Below are positions 49,433 to 58,203 of a stretch of 64,000 nucleotides of DNA, one piece after another. The stretch comes from Betaproteobacteria bacterium (GTDB taxonomy: Bacteria; Pseudomonadota; Gammaproteobacteria; Burkholderiales; Burkholderiaceae_C), in the NCBI GenBank assembly GCA_016716535.1, contig JADJWD010000006.1, forward strand, positions 434,001 through 498,000. Direction: 5' to 3'. Made by a program: the position numbers and the translations under genes. Every line of letters starts with the position of its first letter. Positions within the stretch are counted from its first letter, which is position 1. Below the pieces are notes generated by a model that saw only the letters and a list, made by a program, of their open reading frames with translations, made no database searches and was not told where the DNA came from.

Positions 49433-50370
49433 CGCGCCGCCCCGATCGCCCGACGCGGCTGCTTCACGTCTCCGACCCGCACTTCGGCAGAGAGCGGCCC
49501 GAGGTCGTCGAAGGCCTGCTGCGCCTGGCGCACACGCTCGCGCCGGACGTGCTGCTGCTCTCGGGCGACCTGACACAGCGCGCGCGCCGAGCGCAGTTCG
49601 CGGCGGCGCGGCGCTTTGCCGATGCGGCGCTTGCGCGATCGTCTGGCGCGACCGGCCAACCGGCCGGCGCGCTGCTGGCCGTGCCCGGCAACCATGACGT
49701 ACCGCTGTTCAACCTGCCGGCGCGCGTGGCGTGGCCTTACACGGGTTTCCGCGCCGCGTTCGGCCCGATGCTCGAGCCGCAGTGGCACGACGACGAGCTG
49801 CAACTGACGACGCTGAACACGACGCGCCGCTGGCGCCACATCGACGGTGAGCTGTCGCCGCAGCAGATCGACGCCGTGGCATCGCGCCTGCGCAGCGCGG
49901 CGCCCGGGCAGCTGCGTGTCGTCGCCTGCCACCACCCGCTGGCCGTGCCGCGCGGCGGGGAGTCGAAGAACCTCGTGAAGAACCACGAGCGCGCGTTGCG
50001 CTGCTGGGCCGAGGCCGGCGCCGATGTCGTGTTGGGCGGCCACATCCACCTGCCGTGCGTGCTGCCGATGCACGAGCTGATGCCGGGGCTGGCACGGCCG
50101 CTGTGGGTGGTGCTGGCCGGCACGGCGGTCTCCACGCGCACGCGGCACGAGGCGGGCAACTCGGTCAACGTGCTGTCGCGCGTGCCGGCCGAGGGGCTGC
50201 TTGCAGGGCGGCGGCGATGTCGCGTCGAGCGTTGGGATTGGCGTGCAGCGACACGGGCCTTCGAGCCGGCCGTCGTGCATGAGCTGGCGTGCCAGCCGGT
50301 CGCGGCGGATGCGGCCGATGCAGCCGATGCGGCCAATTCCTCCGCAGCGCCCGCGCGCCGCTCAAACTGA
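49429..50370 (+). CDS. Calcineurin-like metallophosphoesterase
   Basis: 313 residues from ATG 49429, coupled to the lipid kinase gene by a 4-base overlap. All five metal-binding blocks are visible: SDPHFG, LLSGDLTQ, VPGNHDVP, VACHHPL and LGGHIHLP. It should hydrolyse a phosphate mono- or diester in the cytosol; UDP-diacylglucosamine, cyclic nucleotides or glycerophospholipids are all possible. The C-terminus carries three 9-bp repeats (GATGCGGCC type, 50308-50334) encoding ADA units. The stop overlaps the convergent hydrolase gene by 9 bases. Confidence 0.88.
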   Translation: MTRRPDRPTRLLHVSDPHFGRERPEVVEGLLRLAHTLAPDVLLLSGDLTQRARRAQFAAARRFADAALARSSGATGQPAGALLAVPGNHDVPLFNLPARVAWPYTGFRAAFGPMLEPQWHDDELQLTTLNTTRRWRHIDGELSPQQIDAVASRLRSAAPGQLRVVACHHPLAVPRGGESKNLVKNHERALRCWAEAGADVVLGGHIHLPCVLPMHELMPGLARPLWVVLAGTAVSTRTRHEAGNSVNVLSRVPAEGLLAGRRRCRVERWDWRAATRAFEPAVVHELACQPVAADAADAADAANSSAAPARRSN

Positions 50371-51240
50371 ACGCACGAGCGCCAGCGTCGCCGCGCCGAG
50401 GCGCGTGTCCGCATCAGCGAGGTCGAGGATCACGTCGAAGTGGTTGCGCGCGGGCACCTCGAACACCTCGCACGGCGTGCCCGCGTCTTGCAGCGCGGTG
50501 GCGAACTCGCGCCCCTGGCGCTTGAACTCGCCGGTCTCGTTTTCGCCCCAGCAGACGACCGTCGGCGGGAAGCCGCGCAAGTCCGCCGCCAGTGCCGGGC
50601 TCGCGGCACGCGCCGCAGCCGCATCGAGCCCGAGCGCATCGTTGATCGACGTGCCGACCAGCGGCTCGAGCGCATAGATGCCGGAGACGAGCGCGGCCGC
50701 GCGCACGAACGGCGCCGCGGCCGTGCCGGGCAGCGCGCACATCGCCGCCAGGTGCGCGCCGGCCGAGCTGCCGGCGACGGCGATGCGGGCCGCATCGAAG
50801 CCGAACTCGGCGGCGCGCGCGTGCAGCCAGGTGATCGCCTGCCGGCACTCTTCGACGATCGATGCGACGCTGGCCGCGGGCGCGAGCGTGTAGTCCAGCG
50901 CCGCGAAAGCGACGCCGGCGGCCAGCGCATCGCTCGCCGCGAAAACCGACTCGTTCTTCGACAGCTCCTGCCAGTAGCCGCCGTGGATGAAGACGAGCAG
51001 CGGCGGCGCTTCGCCCGCGGCCGAGGTCGGCGGCACGAACAGGTCGAGCCGCTGCGATGGCGCGGCGCCGCAGGCGAGGTCGAGGCGCGCCAAGCCCTGC
51101 GCCACGCCCTGCGCGCGCGCCGCGGTGCTGCGCTCGACATACGCCGCGACGAACGGCCGGTAGTCCCCGCCGATGCACGAGCTCGGCGAGTACGCGCGCT
51201 CGCGCGTCGCGCTGTCCCAGGTGCGCCAGGGGTCGGTCAT
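50362..51240 (-). CDS. Alpha/beta hydrolase, arylformamidase (kynurenine formamidase)-like
   Basis: 292 residues from ATG 51240. The esterase motifs are HGGYWQELSKNES (oxyanion HGGxW), the nucleophile AGSSAGAHLAA, the acid probably in CWGENETGEF and the His in ARNHFDVI. The HGGYW and GSSAGAHLAA combination is that of kynurenine formamidase-like hydrolases, which cleave N-formylkynurenine. No other tryptophan-degradation gene is nearby, so this is a family-level guess. It begins 5 bases after the stop of the EamA transporter gene on the same strand. The 3' end overlaps the convergent phosphoesterase gene by 9 bases. Confidence 0.82.
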   Translation of the reverse strand: MTDPWRTWDSATRERAYSPSSCIGGDYRPFVAAYVERSTAARAQGVAQGLARLDLACGAAPSQRLDLFVPPTSAAGEAPPLLVFIHGGYWQELSKNESVFAASDALAAGVAFAALDYTLAPAASVASIVEECRQAITWLHARAAEFGFDAARIAVAGSSAGAHLAAMCALPGTAAAPFVRAAALVSGIYALEPLVGTSINDALGLDAAAARAASPALAADLRGFPPTVVCWGENETGEFKRQGREFATALQDAGTPCEVFEVPARNHFDVILDLADADTRLGAATLALVRSV

Positions 51241-51245
51241 CCGCT

Positions 51246-52115
51246 TCACGCCAACCTCAGCGCCACCACCCCCGCGACGATCACCAGCGCACCCAGCGCG
51301 CGCTGCCGGCCGAATCGCTCCTTCAGCAGCCACGTCGACAGCACGACGGCGAACAGCACCGACGTCTCGCGCAGTGCCGCGACGCTGGCCACCGGCGCGC
51401 GGGTCATCGCCCACAGCGCGATTGCATAACTGCCGATCGACGCGGCGCCGCCCAGCGTCGCCAGAGGCCAGCGCCTTTGCGCATACACAAGTGCAGCGCG
51501 CCGCCCGTCACTCGAGCGCCGCCACCACACGAGCAGCGGGTAAGCGAAGCCGTCGAGCACGAAGAGCCACATCACGTAGCTCCACACGTCGCCGCTGGCG
51601 CGCGCCTCGATGCGCACGCCGATGCCGTCGATGAAGGTGTAGCAGGCGATCGTCATCGCGTTGCCGAGCGCGAACGCGAGCGCCTTGCCGTGGTGCAGCG
51701 CCTCGCCCGGGTGCGCGAGGCCCACGAGCGCCACGCCGAGCGTGATGCCGAGGATGCCGAGCCACGCCGCAGCGCTGGGCGACTCGCCGAGCACGAGCCC
51801 GCTGCCGAGCGCGACGAGCAGCGGCGCCGTGCCACGCATGATCGGGTACGTCATGCCCATCTCGCCGTGCTGGTAGGCACCGGCCAGCGCGATGTAGTAG
51901 CCGATGTGGATGACGAGCGAGGCGGCGATGAACGGCGCCGCCGCCGCCGACGGCGGGCCGGCCACCAGCGCGAAGGGCAGCGCCAGCCCCGCCGCCAGCA
52001 GGTGCACGAGCGCAGTGTCGAGCGGCTTGTCGCCCGAGGACTTGACGAGCGCGTTCCACGCCGCGTGCAGCACCGCGCCGGCCAGCACCGCGGCGACGAC
52101 GCCCCAGCTCAGCAC
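51246..52115 (-). CDS. EamA/DMT-family transporter
   Basis: 289 residues from GTG 52115 with about ten membrane spans in two EamA halves. Conserved pieces are HAAWNALVK near the N-terminus, YPIMRGTAPLLVALGSGLVLGE and ALRETSVLFAVVLSTWLLKERFG. DMT transporters export amino acids, nucleobases or other metabolites across the inner membrane. It is the upstream gene of a pair with the kynurenine formamidase-like hydrolase, a possible hint of an aromatic or amino acid-derived substrate. No good ribosome site is visible. Confidence 0.88.
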   Translation of the reverse strand: MLSWGVVAAVLAGAVLHAAWNALVKSSGDKPLDTALVHLLAAGLALPFALVAGPPSAAAAPFIAASLVIHIGYYIALAGAYQHGEMGMTYPIMRGTAPLLVALGSGLVLGESPSAAAWLGILGITLGVALVGLAHPGEALHHGKALAFALGNAMTIACYTFIDGIGVRIEARASGDVWSYVMWLFVLDGFAYPLLVWWRRSSDGRRAALVYAQRRWPLATLGGAASIGSYAIALWAMTRAPVASVAALRETSVLFAVVLSTWLLKERFGRQRALGALVIVAGVVALRLA

Positions 52116-52170
52116 GCGCGCATCCGAAGGCCGGCCGCGCAGCGCGCCGCCTTCGCGGCCCGGCCCTCCT

Positions 52171-53847
52171 TCAAGGCTTGACCTCGTCGAGGTCGCTCAG
52201 CTGCGATTGCCGGATGCGCGTGGCCGCCAGCACGCCGGCGGATTCGAGGATCGGATACGCCACGCCGCACAGGTGCGAGTTGATGCGCTTGAGTTCGCTG
52301 ATCAGGTCCAGGTGCAGCGAACTCGTCTCGATGCTCTGCGCCGTGTTGTCCTGCAGCCGCGCGATGTGGTTGGCGGCGTACTCGTGCTCGAGGTCGCGAA
52401 AGCGCGCCTTCTCTTCCAGCAGCTTGCGTGCATCGCGCACATGGCCGTCGAGGAACACGCTCATCGCCAGGCGCAGGTTGGCCAGCAGCCGCTCGTGCAG
52501 GTGGCAGATCTCGGCCATGCCCGCCTCGCTGAAGCTGCGGTTCTTGCGGATCTTCTTGTCCTCCACGTCCTGCAGCACGCGCTCGATGATGTCGGCCACC
52601 TGCTCCATGTTGATCGTGAAGCTGACGATGTCGGTCCAGCGCCGCCCCTCGCGCTCCGAGAGCGCCTCCTTCGAGATCTGCGTCAGGTAGAACTTGATCG
52701 CCGAGTACGCCTCGTCGACCTGGTCGTCCATGCGGCGCAGCCGCTCGGCCAGCTCGAGGTCGTTGCTGCGAATCACGTCGAGCAGGCCGCGCAGCATCGT
52801 CTCCACCACGTCGGCCTGGTGCATCGCCTCGCGCGCCGCGCCGCTGATCGCCAGCGACGGCGTGCCCAGCACCGCGGGGTCGAGATGGCTGCGCCGCTTG
52901 CCGGTGCCCTCGCGCGGTTCGGGCAGCCAGCGCGTGGCCAGCCGCGCCACCGGGCCGGTCAGGCCGACGCAGGTGATCGCCAGCAGCACGTTGAACAGCA
53001 GGTGAAAGCCCACGACCTGCTGGTGCACGCCGGGCAGGAACTCGCGCACCAGCGGCATCACCTCCAGCAGATAGGGCAACAGCGGGATCGTCAGCGCCGC
53101 GCCGAGCAGCTTGAACAGCAGGTTGCCGGCCGGCACGCGGCGCGCCGCCGGCGACGCGCCGCTGGTGGCGAAGAAGGCCAGGAGCGCACTGCCGATGTTG
53201 GCGCCGACGATCAGCCCGAGCGCCACCGACAGCGGCACGAGCCCCGAGCTGGCCAGCGTCGCCGTCAGCAGCACGACGGCTAGGCTCGAGTAGGCGAGCA
53301 CGGTGATCGCCGCGCCGACGACGATGTCGAGCATCACCTCGTTGGGCAGGGCGACGATGATGCCGCGCACGGCCGGGTTCGCGATCATCGGCTTGGTGCT
53401 CGCGACGATCAGCTGCAGCGCCAGCGTGATGAGCCCCAGGCCGATCAGCACGCGGCCGGCGCGGCCGACGTCGCTGTCCTGGCGCGAGATGAACATCACG
53501 ACGCCGGCGAAGATCAACAGCGGCGAGACCCACGACAGGTCGAACGAGTACACCGCCGCCATCAACGCCGTGCCGACATCGGCGCCGAGCATCACCGCCA
53601 GCGCCGCCGGCGTCGTGACGAGCCCCTGGCCGGCGAACGACGCCAGCATCAGGCAGGTGGCCATGCTCGACTGCACGAGCCCGGTGACGCCGATGCCGGC
53701 GAGCACCGAGTTGCCGCGGTTGCTGAACGAGCGCGCCAGCACCAGGCGCAGGTTCTCGCCCAAGAGGCGCATCATGCCCGTGCGCACGATGTGCGTGCCC
53801 CACACGAGCAGGGCGATGGCGGCCAGGAGATTGAGGAGGTGGATCAC
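52171..53847 (-). CDS. Na/Pi cotransporter family protein (NptA-like with PhoU-like tail)
   Basis: 558 residues from GTG 53847. The N-terminal two thirds hold two Na_Pi_cotrans repeats with the QSSMA and YSSLA signatures (TGLVQSSMATCLMLASFAG and VLAYSSLAVVLLTATLASSG) and several membrane spans. The C-terminal third is helical and PhoU-like (AMHQADVVETMLRGLLDVIR, YSAIKFYLTQISKEAL). It imports or exports phosphate with sodium, the tail probably sensing phosphate state. It is monocistronic. The 74 bases upstream are GC-rich with nothing notable. Confidence 0.9.
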   Translation of the reverse strand: MIHLLNLLAAIALLVWGTHIVRTGMMRLLGENLRLVLARSFSNRGNSVLAGIGVTGLVQSSMATCLMLASFAGQGLVTTPAALAVMLGADVGTALMAAVYSFDLSWVSPLLIFAGVVMFISRQDSDVGRAGRVLIGLGLITLALQLIVASTKPMIANPAVRGIIVALPNEVMLDIVVGAAITVLAYSSLAVVLLTATLASSGLVPLSVALGLIVGANIGSALLAFFATSGASPAARRVPAGNLLFKLLGAALTIPLLPYLLEVMPLVREFLPGVHQQVVGFHLLFNVLLAITCVGLTGPVARLATRWLPEPREGTGKRRSHLDPAVLGTPSLAISGAAREAMHQADVVETMLRGLLDVIRSNDLELAERLRRMDDQVDEAYSAIKFYLTQISKEALSEREGRRWTDIVSFTINMEQVADIIERVLQDVEDKKIRKNRSFSEAGMAEICHLHERLLANLRLAMSVFLDGHVRDARKLLEEKARFRDLEHEYAANHIARLQDNTAQSIETSSLHLDLISELKRINSHLCGVAYPILESAGVLAATRIRQSQLSDLDEVKP

Positions 53848-53921
53848 GGACAGGCGAGAGGGCCGATGTTATCGACCCGGTGCCGGCGGGCAACGCTCGT
53901 GCCGGCCGGCGGCGACCTTCG

Positions 53922-55379
53922 TCACCAGGGAATCGAATAGGTCTTCACGTTGGTGAACGCCTTGCAGCACTCCTGCACGCCTTCCTTGATGCCGAGGCCC
54001 GAGTCCTTGATGCCGCCGAACGGCGTCACCTCGAGCCGGTAGCCCGGCACCTCCCAGACGTTGACCGAGCCGACGTTCGCTTCCTTCACGAAGCGCATGA
54101 TGTCGTCGAGCCGGTTGGTGCAGATGCCGCTCGACAGGCCGTACGCGGTGCCGTTGACCTGCGCGATCGCGTCGTCGAGGTTCTTGAAGGTCAGCACCGG
54201 CGACACCGGGCCGAAGGTCTCCTGGCGCACGACTTCCATCTCGCCCTTCACACGGTCGACGAGCGTCGGCGAGTAGAGCGCGCCTTCGCGCTTGTTGCCG
54301 TGCACGAGGCGCGCGCCTTGCGCCACGGCGTCGTTGACGCGCCGCTCGAAGAGCTTGGCGGCCGCCTCGTCGATGACGGTGCCCATGTCGACCTTCGCAT
54401 CGAGCGGGTCGCCGTAGCTCCAGGCGGCGGTCTTGGCGTGCAGCGCCTCGGCGAAGTCGGCGGCGATCTTCTCGTGCACGAAGATGCGCTTGACGGCCGT
54501 GCAGCGCTGGCCGCTGTTCTTGTAGCTGCCGTTGGCGGCCAGTTCGGCGGCCTTCGCCACGTCGGCGTCGTCCATCACGACGAGCGGGTCGTTGCCGCCG
54601 AGTTCGAGGATCTGCCGCTTGTAGACGGCCTTCGCGGCGATGTATTTGCCGACCGCGACGCCGCCGGTGAAGGTGACGATGTCGGCGTGCTCGTTGGTGA
54701 GCATCTCGTCGGCAATCTCCTTCGGGTCGCCGGTGACGACGCTCAGCATCGGCGGCGGCAGCCCGGCCTCGTACAGCACGTCGGCCAGCAGCAGCGCGGC
54801 CAGCGGCGTCTTCTCGGTGGGCTTGAGCACCATGCGGTTGTTCGTCGCCACCGCCGGCGCCACTTTGTGGATCACCTGGTTCAGCGGGTGGTTGAACGGC
54901 GTGATCGCGCTGATCACGCCCAGCATCGGCTCGCGCATCGTGTGCACGCGCCGGCTCTTGCCGTGGTGCGTGAGGTCGCAGCTGAAGCTCTGGCCGTCGT
55001 CGTTCATCGTCTGCTGCGCGGCGAACAGCAGCACGTCGGAAGCACGCCCGACCTCGTACAGCGAATCCTTCAGGCACAGCCCCGACTCGAGCGTGATGAC
55101 CCGCGCGATCGCCTCGCGGCGCGCGGCAATGATGTCGCCGGCCTTCGTGAGGATGTGATAACGCTCGTAGCGCGTCAGCGTCGGCTTGTAGGCGCGGCCG
55201 ACCGCAAACGCCCGCCGCACGTCCTCGACCGTGGCCTTCGGCACCGTGGCGACGACTTCGCCGGTGTACGGATAGCGCACCTCGATGACGCGATCGGGGT
55301 GCGCGGCGTGCACCTTCTCGCCAGCGATGCGCATCGCCTCGCGGGTGGGGACGTCGACGACGGGGACACGGGCGTTCAT
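53922..55379 (-). CDS. phnY: Phosphonoacetaldehyde dehydrogenase-like aldehyde dehydrogenase
   Basis: 485 residues from ATG 55379 (GTG 55400 is an alternative). The ALDH catalytic cysteine is in NSGQRCTAVKR, with general base Glu in LELGGNDP; the fold ends in VWEVPGYRLEVTPFGGIKDS, then GLGIKEGVQE. The MREPMLGVISAITPFNHPLN and NSGQRCTAVKRI stretches match what I recall of PhnY, which oxidises phosphonoacetaldehyde to phosphonoacetate. PhnW and PhnA are absent here, so a general aldehyde role is possible. An AT-rich inverted repeat (55409-55425) lies 30 bases upstream of the start, a likely regulator site. Confidence 0.8.
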   Translation of the reverse strand: MNARVPVVDVPTREAMRIAGEKVHAAHPDRVIEVRYPYTGEVVATVPKATVEDVRRAFAVGRAYKPTLTRYERYHILTKAGDIIAARREAIARVITLESGLCLKDSLYEVGRASDVLLFAAQQTMNDDGQSFSCDLTHHGKSRRVHTMREPMLGVISAITPFNHPLNQVIHKVAPAVATNNRMVLKPTEKTPLAALLLADVLYEAGLPPPMLSVVTGDPKEIADEMLTNEHADIVTFTGGVAVGKYIAAKAVYKRQILELGGNDPLVVMDDADVAKAAELAANGSYKNSGQRCTAVKRIFVHEKIAADFAEALHAKTAAWSYGDPLDAKVDMGTVIDEAAAKLFERRVNDAVAQGARLVHGNKREGALYSPTLVDRVKGEMEVVRQETFGPVSPVLTFKNLDDAIAQVNGTAYGLSSGICTNRLDDIMRFVKEANVGSVNVWEVPGYRLEVTPFGGIKDSGLGIKEGVQECCKAFTNVKTYSIPW

Positions 55380-55408
55380 GGCCACGATGCTAGCCGGCAC
55401 TTTGCAGA

Positions 55409-55425
55409 TTGTCTACAAAAGACAA
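55409..55425. promoter_or_regulatory. AT-rich inverted repeat, possible GntR-type operator
   Basis: TTGTC-TACAAAA-GACAA is an inverted repeat in otherwise GC-rich DNA, and TTGTCTACAA within it (55409-55418) matches the TTGT-N2-ACAA pattern of FCD/GntR regulators. It sits 30 bases from the phnY-like start on the minus strand. No regulator gene is adjacent. Confidence 0.5.
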
Positions 55426-55559
55426 AACCGAACCGGCCCACCGACATGCCTGCATGCATGCACCACGCGCAGGCCCGGGAACGCGAGCGTCGCCAGTGGC
55501 CGGATCGCGGAGGGCAGCGTTGCGCGCTCGCCCCAAGACGGGCCGGGGTGGCCGGCGGT

Positions 55560-55937
55560 CTACGCCGGGCCCGGCGTCGGGAAGCGGTAGATCGCCGCGT
55601 TCAGGTGCCGCGCGACGAGCAGCACGTCGGCGTCGCTCCACTGCAGCCGCGCGCGCTCCTGCCAGCGGCGCACCTCGCGCACGAGGCCGGCCCAGTCGCG
55701 CACCGCGGCGGCGTCGCGCCAGTGGATCTGCGTGTCGTGGCAGGCGATGCAGTGCGTCTCGTACAGCAGGCGGCCGCGCGTCGGCTCGGGCTGCAGCACG
55801 CCCGAGCCGGCGGCGGCCGGCGGCAGCGGGGGCACCGGCGTCTGCGCCTGTGCCCACGCCGGCGCCGCGCAGGCGGCGAGCAAGAAGGGCACGAGGGGCA
55901 CGACCAGGCGGCGGCAGGCGGGCTTCATGCCGCGCAT
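55560..55937 (-). CDS. Small c-type cytochrome
   Basis: 125 residues from ATG 55937 (ATG 55928 also in frame), with GAGG 7 bases upstream. The signal peptide spans about 1-30 (VPLVPFLLAACAAPAWAQ); the AAC in it could be a lipobox. One heme motif CIACH (63-67) in YETHCIACHDTQIHWRD is followed by a helical end RHLNAAIYRFP. It is a short periplasmic monoheme cytochrome. It lies 48 bases downstream of the helicase stop on the same strand; a joint role is not expected. Confidence 0.82.
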   Translation of the reverse strand: MRGMKPACRRLVVPLVPFLLAACAAPAWAQAQTPVPPLPPAAAGSGVLQPEPTRGRLLYETHCIACHDTQIHWRDAAAVRDWAGLVREVRRWQERARLQWSDADVLLVARHLNAAIYRFPTPGPA

Positions 55938-55984
55938 CGTAGGGCCTCGGCCCGCCGGGCCGCGCCGGCCGGCAGGCATCTCCC

Positions 55985-57964
55985 TCACGCCGCCGCTGCG
56001 AACCCGTGCGCCACTTCGCCGAGCGCGGCGCGCACGCGCCGCACGAACGGCGAATCGCCGTGCGCCGACAGCACCAGTTCGTGCGTGGCGCGTGTCATCG
56101 CCACGTACAGCAGCCGCGCCTCGTCGTCCGGCGACGCCGCGCCCATCGGCATCGCCTGCAGGCCGGCGACGAAGACGAGCGGGAACTCCAGCCCCTTGGC
56201 GCTGTGCAGCGTCAGCAGCTTGACGCTTTGGCGTTGCCAGTCGAAGCGGCGGAAGGCCTCGGCGTTCATCGACTGGAAGGCGACGCCGCGCCGGCGCAGC
56301 GCTGCCTCGAGCGGCTTCATCAGGAAGCGCGCGCGGCACAACACGGCGATCTCGCCGGCCGCGCGCCCGCCGGCGAGCGCGCGCACGATGCGCTCGGCGA
56401 CGAGTTCGGCCTCCTCGCGTTCGCCGCCCGCCTCGATCAGCACCGGCATCCCACCGCGCCGGCCGGCGCTGGCCGGGCGCACGAGGGTGATGCCGCCTTC
56501 GTCGCCGCCGGATTCGCCGCCCTGTTCGCCGCCCGCTGCGGCGTCCGCGTCAGCGCCTGCGTCGCCCGCGTCGTGGCCACACGGCGCGCCGCCATCGAGC
56601 AGCCCCTGCGCGCAGTGCATCGCCAGCGCCAGCACCTCGGCCGTGTTGCGGTAGTTGACGCGCAGGATGCTCGTGCGGCCGCGCGCCTCGATGCCGACGC
56701 TGGCGAAGTTGAAGCGCCGCCGCTTCTTCTGATAGATGCTCTGCGCGTCGTCGTACAGCACGAGCAGGCTGTTCGTCGCCGGGTTGACCAGGCGCACGGC
56801 CATGCGCAGCCAGGTGTCCTCGAAGTCGTGCGCCTCGTCGACGAGCAGCGCGGTGTACTGGCCGCCGGGCACGAAACCCGTGGCGAGCGCGCGCTCGACG
56901 GTGCGCACGAGCGCCTCGTACCACTCGCCGCGCCCGGCCGCCGGCGGCACGTGCAGCTGGTAGCTCGACACGACGTCCTGGCACCAGCTGTGGAAGGTGC
57001 GCACCTGCACGCGCTCGTCGACGCCGCGCTCGCCCAGCAGGCTGGCGATGCGGTCGGCGAGCGCGCGGTTGAAGCACAGCACGAGCACCGGCCGGGCGGG
57101 GCTCGCCGCGGCCGCCAGGTGCTGCGCGCGGTGGATCAGGATCATCGTCTTGCCCGAGCCGGCGGCGCCGTGGATGACGCGGTGGCCCTCGCCGAGCGTG
57201 CGCGCGATCTGCTCTTGCTGCAGGTCCATCACCTGCATCAGGTCGGGCAGCAGCGGCGGCTTCGTGCCGGCGCCTGCGCCGCGGCCCGCCGCGTCGCCCG
57301 CGCCCTCAGCCGGCTCGCCGAACAGCCCGCGCTGCGCCGGCAGGCGCAGCTCGGGGAACAGGTGCGCGCGGATGCGGTCGCGCTCGGGCAGCGTCAGCGT
57401 GTGCGGGTACGAGACGGTGAACATGCCCCACAGCCGCCGCTGGAAGGCGCCGGCGTCGACGCCGGCGTCGAGGTCGTCGCGCAGCAGCACCTGGTGCGGC
57501 GGGAACAGCTCGGCGAAGTCGGTGCCGGCCACTTCGGCGGCGGTCAGGCGCGAGAAGACGACGCCGAAGCCCCACGGAAACAGCAGCTTGCCGCGGAACG
57601 GCCCCTCGCCGTGCACGAGCCCGGCGTCGGCCTTCATCACGTCGACGAGCTCGAGCGCGACGTCGCGCGCCTGGCGCAGCGGGTGCGCTTCGGTGACGCG
57701 GCCGCGCGGCGTGGCCAGCTCGACGCGGTCGCGCGTGGCGGCCACGAGCGTGCCGCGCCGCCAGTCCTTCACCTCGAGCAGCAGCACGCCCTGGCGCGGG
57801 CTGAGCACGACGAAGTCGGGCTGGCGCGCCCGCGGGCCGATCGGCACGTCGTGCCAGACGAGGTGGTCGTCGTCCAGGCAGCGCTTGAGCTGGTGCAGCA
57901 CGCGGCGTTCGCCGGCGTTGCAGCGCTGGTCGACGTGGGTGAGGCCCTGCGGGAAGATGGCCAT
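55985..57964 (-). CDS. NERD-domain UvrD/Rep-like helicase
   Basis: 659 residues from ATG 57964. Residues 15-70 form a NERD nuclease-related domain with Asp50, Glu64 and Lys66 in QPDFVV...LLLEVKDW, the PD-(D/E)xK pattern. The SF1 helicase core has Walker A GAAGSGKT (266-273), Walker B LLVDEAHD (373-380), LYDDAQSIYQ, RVNYRNT (435-441), TLHSAKGLEFPL and LLYVAMTRATHEL. The core is interrupted by a glycine/aspartate/glutamate-rich insert (about 460-490). NERD-helicases are thought to process or degrade DNA; some occur in defence islands. Here no defence partner genes are visible. Alternative starts upstream would run through a polypurine repeat, so ATG 57964 is preferred. Confidence 0.88.
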   Translation of the reverse strand: MAIFPQGLTHVDQRCNAGERRVLHQLKRCLDDDHLVWHDVPIGPRARQPDFVVLSPRQGVLLLEVKDWRRGTLVAATRDRVELATPRGRVTEAHPLRQARDVALELVDVMKADAGLVHGEGPFRGKLLFPWGFGVVFSRLTAAEVAGTDFAELFPPHQVLLRDDLDAGVDAGAFQRRLWGMFTVSYPHTLTLPERDRIRAHLFPELRLPAQRGLFGEPAEGAGDAAGRGAGAGTKPPLLPDLMQVMDLQQEQIARTLGEGHRVIHGAAGSGKTMILIHRAQHLAAAASPARPVLVLCFNRALADRIASLLGERGVDERVQVRTFHSWCQDVVSSYQLHVPPAAGRGEWYEALVRTVERALATGFVPGGQYTALLVDEAHDFEDTWLRMAVRLVNPATNSLLVLYDDAQSIYQKKRRRFNFASVGIEARGRTSILRVNYRNTAEVLALAMHCAQGLLDGGAPCGHDAGDAGADADAAAGGEQGGESGGDEGGITLVRPASAGRRGGMPVLIEAGGEREEAELVAERIVRALAGGRAAGEIAVLCRARFLMKPLEAALRRRGVAFQSMNAEAFRRFDWQRQSVKLLTLHSAKGLEFPLVFVAGLQAMPMGAASPDDEARLLYVAMTRATHELVLSAHGDSPFVRRVRAALGEVAHGFAAAA

Positions 57965-58039
57965 GGTGCGCAGGCCGATGTTGCCTCGTTCCTGCGCCGC
58001 CGCCCGCGGCCCGCGTGGGCCGATGCCGGGCGCCTGCAC

Positions 58040-58087
58040 TCCCTCGCTTCCCTCGCTGACCTCCCTTCCCTCGCTTTCCTCGCTTTC
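58040..58087. repeat. Polypyrimidine/polypurine tandem tract
   Basis: Repeated CCCTCGCTT-like units (CCCTCGCTTC, CCCTCGCTGAC, CCCTTCCCTCGCTTTC, CTCGCTTTC) form an almost uninterrupted pyrimidine tract on the plus strand. It lies in the 239-base gap between the helicase and the divergent hypothetical gene. Confidence 0.75.
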
Positions 58088-58203
58088 GGGGGGGCCGGCG
58101 GCGGCGTTCCACTCGGGGCGGGAGGCGGCGGGCGCGCCAGCGCCGGACACTGCCGCGGCCCGGCACCGGCGAAGGTGCCGCCTCGAGCCCGAAGGAGAGC
58201 ACC

